Positions 61,694-64,000 of a stretch of DNA of 64,000 bases are shown here, in pieces. Source of the DNA: Aromatoleum petrolei (GTDB lineage: Bacteria > Pseudomonadota > Gammaproteobacteria > Burkholderiales > Rhodocyclaceae). Position 1 is the first letter of the stretch; the number at the start of each line of letters is the position of its first letter. Under the pieces are notes generated by a model. That model was not told where the DNA came from. It saw only the letters and a list, made by a program, of their open reading frames with translations, and made no database searches. The stretch is taken from assembly GCF_017894385.1 (NCBI RefSeq), contig NZ_CP059560.1, positions 4,038,501-4,102,500 of the forward strand, read 5' to 3'. The translations under genes and the position numbers were made by a program.

Positions 61694-62173
61694 ATGCTCA
61701 CCAAACTGATGGCGCTGCTGTCTGGCGAACTCCATGCCGAAGGGCTCGAAACGGGCCCCTTCGAGCGCCGGCACATCGCCGTGGCGGCACTGCTGCTCGA
61801 AGCGATGTACATCGACCACCGCGCGAGCGAGCGCGAGCAGGGGGCGATCAGGCGCCTGCTGTGCGAGCACTTCGCGCTGCCCGAGGAGGCCGCCCGCAAG
61901 CTCGTCGAGGTGGCCGACGAGCGCTTTGCGGAGGTGCTGGACGACTGGGAGTTCGCCGAGGCCGTGCGCGCCGGTTTCAACGCCGCCGAACGGCGCGAGG
62001 TGCTGACGATGCTGTGGGAGGTCGCCTACGCGGACGGTGATCTCGAACGGCTCGAGGAGCGGCTGGTGTCGCGCCTCGCGCATCAGCTGGACATCGACGC
62101 GGAAGGAGCGGATGCAGCACGCGCGACGGCGGTGGCGCGCGCGGGGCTGATCGACGGCGGACCGGACGCGTGA
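61694..62173 (+). CDS. TerB-like helical protein
   Basis: The 159-residue protein matches the TerB/DUF533-type seven-helix fold: HIAVAALLLEAMYIDHRASE, then EVLDDWEFAEAVRAGFNAA, and MLWEVAYADGDLERLEERL with the acidic D-x-D-x2-L metal motif. It has no signal peptide, so it is cytoplasmic. The ribosome site is ACAGGGAGAC. It lies 21 bases after the YCF48 gene and 48 before the aldehyde dehydrogenase. Tellurite resistance is not implied; family members appear in many contexts. Its role in this operon is unknown. Confidence 0.8.
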   Translation: MLTKLMALLSGELHAEGLETGPFERRHIAVAALLLEAMYIDHRASEREQGAIRRLLCEHFALPEEAARKLVEVADERFAEVLDDWEFAEAVRAGFNAAERREVLTMLWEVAYADGDLERLEERLVSRLAHQLDIDAEGADAARATAVARAGLIDGGPDA

Positions 62174-62221
62174 TTCCAGGTCGATAAAGAAACCAACCCA
62201 TAAGACAGAGGAGACAGGTAC

Positions 62222-63724
62222 ATGGAGAGTTACCACGGACAACTGCTGAGCGAAGGCACGCGGCGCTTTCTGGAGCGCCCGCGGCGCATGCTGATCGGCG
62301 CCGAGTGGGTCGAGGCGGCGAGCGGCGAGACGCTGGCGGTGGTCGATCCGGCCAATGGCGAGAAATTTGCCAGCGTGCCGGCGGGCGGGGCGGCGGACAT
62401 CGACCGTGCAGTCGCTGCGGCGCGCCGCGCTTTCGAGAGCGGTGACTGGCCGAAGATGCGCCCGGTCGATCGCGAGCGGCTGCTGCTGAAATTCGCCGAC
62501 CTGGTCGAGGCGAATGCGCAGGAGCTTGCGGAGATCGAGTCGCTCGACAACGGCAAGCCGGTGACGATGGCTCGCCACGTCGACGTCGCACTGGTGGTCG
62601 ATTTCCTACGCTACATGGCGGGCTGGGCGACCAAGATCGAGGGCTCGACGATGGACGTGTCGGTGCCCATCATCCGCGATCGCGAGTTCTTCGGCTTCAC
62701 GCGCCGCGAACCGGTCGGCGTGGTCGGCGCGATCATCCCGTGGAACTTCCCGCTGCTGATGGCGGCGTGGAAGGTGGCGCCGGCCCTCGCCACCGGCTGC
62801 ACGATGGTGCTGAAGCCCGCCGAGGAGACGCCGCTGTCGGCGCTGCGCTTCGCGGAACTCGCGCTGGATGCGGGCTATCCGGCGGGCGTGCTGAACGTCG
62901 TCACCGGCCTCGGACACACCGCGGGCGCGGCGCTGGCGTCGCACAAGGGTGTCGAGAAGGTCGCCTTCACCGGTTCGACCGAGATCGGCAAGCTGGTCGG
63001 CAAGGCAGCGCTCGACAACATGACGCGCGTGTCGCTGGAACTGGGCGGCAAGAGCCCGGTGATCGTGCTCGACGACGCGGACGTGAGTGCGGCAGCAGCA
63101 GGGGCGGCGCAGGCGATCTTCTTCAATCAGGGGCAGGTGTGCACGGCCGGTTCGCGGCTCTTCGTGCATAAGAGCCGCTTCGACGAGGTCGTCGAGGGGC
63201 TGTCGGGGATCGCCGCCGGCATGAAGCTCGGTGCCGGCATCGACCCGACGACGCAGATCGGCCCGCTGGTGTCGGCCACGCAGCAGAAGCGCGTGCTGGG
63301 CTACATCGAGAGCGGCTTCGCCGAAGGCGCGCGGGCCGCGACCGGCGGCGCGGCGGGCGAGGGCGCGGGCTACTTCGTGAAGCCGACGGTGCTGGTCGAC
63401 ACGACGGACGACATGAAGGTCGTGCGCGAGGAGATCTTCGGACCCGTCGTCGTCGCGATGCCCTACGAGGATCTCGACGAAGTCGCTCGTCGCGCGAACG
63501 ACACGCCCTACGGGCTCGCCGCGAGCATCTGGTCGAACGACCTGTCGCGCGTGCATCGCCTGATCCCCAAGATCCAGGCCGGCACCGTGTGGGTGAACTG
63601 CCACAACATCCTCGACAACGCGATGCCCTTCGGCGGCTTCAAGCAGTCCGGCATCGGGCGCGAGATGGGGCGCGCGGTGCTCGACCTATACACCGAATCG
63701 AAGTCCGTGATCATGGCTTTGTGA
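62222..63724 (+). CDS. NAD-dependent aldehyde dehydrogenase (phenylacetaldehyde dehydrogenase-like)
   Basis: The 500-residue enzyme oxidises an aldehyde to its acid. The general base Glu273 is in LELGGKSPVI, the nucleophile Cys307 in FFNQGQVCTAGSRL, and GAIIPWNFPLLMAAWKVAPA, FTGSTEIGKLVG and EEIFGPVVVAMPY are standard ALDH motifs. The N-terminus (RRMLIGAEWVEAASGETLAV) and the C-terminal PFGGFKQSGIGREMGRAVL resemble phenylacetaldehyde dehydrogenases (FeaB/PeaE). Next to an amine dehydrogenase it would oxidise the aldehyde released from the amine. The exact substrate is inference. Confidence 0.92.
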   Translation: MESYHGQLLSEGTRRFLERPRRMLIGAEWVEAASGETLAVVDPANGEKFASVPAGGAADIDRAVAAARRAFESGDWPKMRPVDRERLLLKFADLVEANAQELAEIESLDNGKPVTMARHVDVALVVDFLRYMAGWATKIEGSTMDVSVPIIRDREFFGFTRREPVGVVGAIIPWNFPLLMAAWKVAPALATGCTMVLKPAEETPLSALRFAELALDAGYPAGVLNVVTGLGHTAGAALASHKGVEKVAFTGSTEIGKLVGKAALDNMTRVSLELGGKSPVIVLDDADVSAAAAGAAQAIFFNQGQVCTAGSRLFVHKSRFDEVVEGLSGIAAGMKLGAGIDPTTQIGPLVSATQQKRVLGYIESGFAEGARAATGGAAGEGAGYFVKPTVLVDTTDDMKVVREEIFGPVVVAMPYEDLDEVARRANDTPYGLAASIWSNDLSRVHRLIPKIQAGTVWVNCHNILDNAMPFGGFKQSGIGREMGRAVLDLYTESKSVIMAL

Positions 63725-63788
63725 GTGCGGCGCGCCGCCCCGGATTTGCCGTGGCGGCGCTTTTCCTCACCGGAGACTGGAGACAGAA

Positions 63789-64000
63789 GTGAAGGCGCAG
63801 ACCACACAACACACGCGCAGGCGACTGCGCATTGCCGGCGCCGTGGCGCTGGCCCTGGGAATGGCGGGCTCGCTGCCGGCCGCGGCGGCGCAGGATCCCG
63901 GCCGCGACGTCATCGACAAGAAGTGTGCGAGCTGTCACCTCGAGGACGGCAAGCTCACGCGCATCCCGGAGATGCGCAAATCGCCCGAAGGCTGGGACAT
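63789..64000 (+). CDS. qhpA: c-type cytochrome, probable quinohemoprotein amine dehydrogenase alpha subunit (3' end cut off by window)
   Basis: Only the first 70 codons are in the window. GTG 63789 has GGAGAC 7 bases upstream. A signal peptide (about residues 1-34, RRRLRIAGAVALALGMAG then AAAAQ) is followed by a heme c site CASCH (46-50) and by LTRIPEMRKSPEGWD. That segment matches the alpha subunit of quinohemoprotein amine dehydrogenase (Paracoccus: CAACH, then R-x-ARKTPEGWDMT). The enzyme oxidises primary amines in the periplasm through a CTQ cofactor in a small gamma subunit. If right, qhpD, qhpC and qhpB-type genes should lie just past the edge. A different dihaem cytochrome cannot be excluded on 70 residues. 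Confidence 0.75.
   Translation, partial: MKAQTTQHTRRRLRIAGAVALALGMAGSLPAAAAQDPGRDVIDKKCASCHLEDGKLTRIPEMRKSPEGWD

Overview
The window is chromosomal DNA of a Betaproteobacterium. It most resembles the Rhodocyclales (Azoarcus/Aromatoleum/Thauera group). The basis is high GC content, dense packing, the core gene order recN-fur-bamE-dapB-carAB-greA-yhbY-rlmE-ftsH-folP-glmM-pst-tpiA-secG-tRNA-Leu-nuo, and an accessory set typical of metabolically versatile members: a bidirectional-type NAD hydrogenase, a class II ribonucleotide reductase and amine catabolism. The genus call is inference from recall of families and gene order. No database was searched.

Bases 1-19,201 hold housekeeping genes: the 3' part of recN, fur facing bamE across a shared promoter region, dapB, carAB with a promoter and an attenuator-like hairpin in its leader, greA, yhbY facing away from rlmE-ftsH, folP, glmM, a phosphate uptake operon pstSCAB preceded by a good Pho box but without phoU, then tpiA, secG and tRNA-Leu(GAG). 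Bases 19,295-33,913 are a complete 14-gene nuoA-N operon for respiratory complex I (nuoC and nuoD separate). A NUDIX hydrolase overlaps the end of nuoN. A bidirectional terminator separates it from the convergent nrdJ, an adenosylcobalamin-dependent ribonucleotide reductase.

Bases 37,850-42,887 are hoxFUYHW, a compact operon for a soluble NAD-reducing [NiFe] hydrogenase plus its endopeptidase. HoxF and HoxU are paralogues of NuoE/F/G from the neighbouring operon, so the window has two NADH-linked diaphorase modules: one feeding the quinone pool, one exchanging electrons between hydrogen and NAD. No hyp maturation genes or hydrogenase regulators lie in the window.

Bases 42,836-51,459 are a minus-strand block: an HDOD protein, a DUF2189 membrane protein, an alpha/beta hydrolase, the sulfhydrylase metY, a YdcH-like small protein, then a tight trio of a B12-binding radical SAM protein, a second HDOD protein and an HD-GYP protein, and finally a GlcG/HbpS-like protein. 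A chemoreceptor follows at 51,735-53,750.

Bases 53,766-64,000 are the most unusual part: an AraC-type regulator diverging from an apparent operon of DUF1329, DUF1302 (outer-membrane barrel), an MMPL/RND pump, a YCF48 beta-propeller, a TerB-like protein, an aldehyde dehydrogenase, and the start of a c-type cytochrome whose N-terminus looks like the alpha subunit of quinohemoprotein amine dehydrogenase. I infer an amine-oxidation locus in which a four-part envelope system for a hydrophobic compound is embedded. The window ends inside the cytochrome gene, so the decisive downstream genes are not visible. No insertion sequence, CRISPR array, rRNA or integrase was seen.
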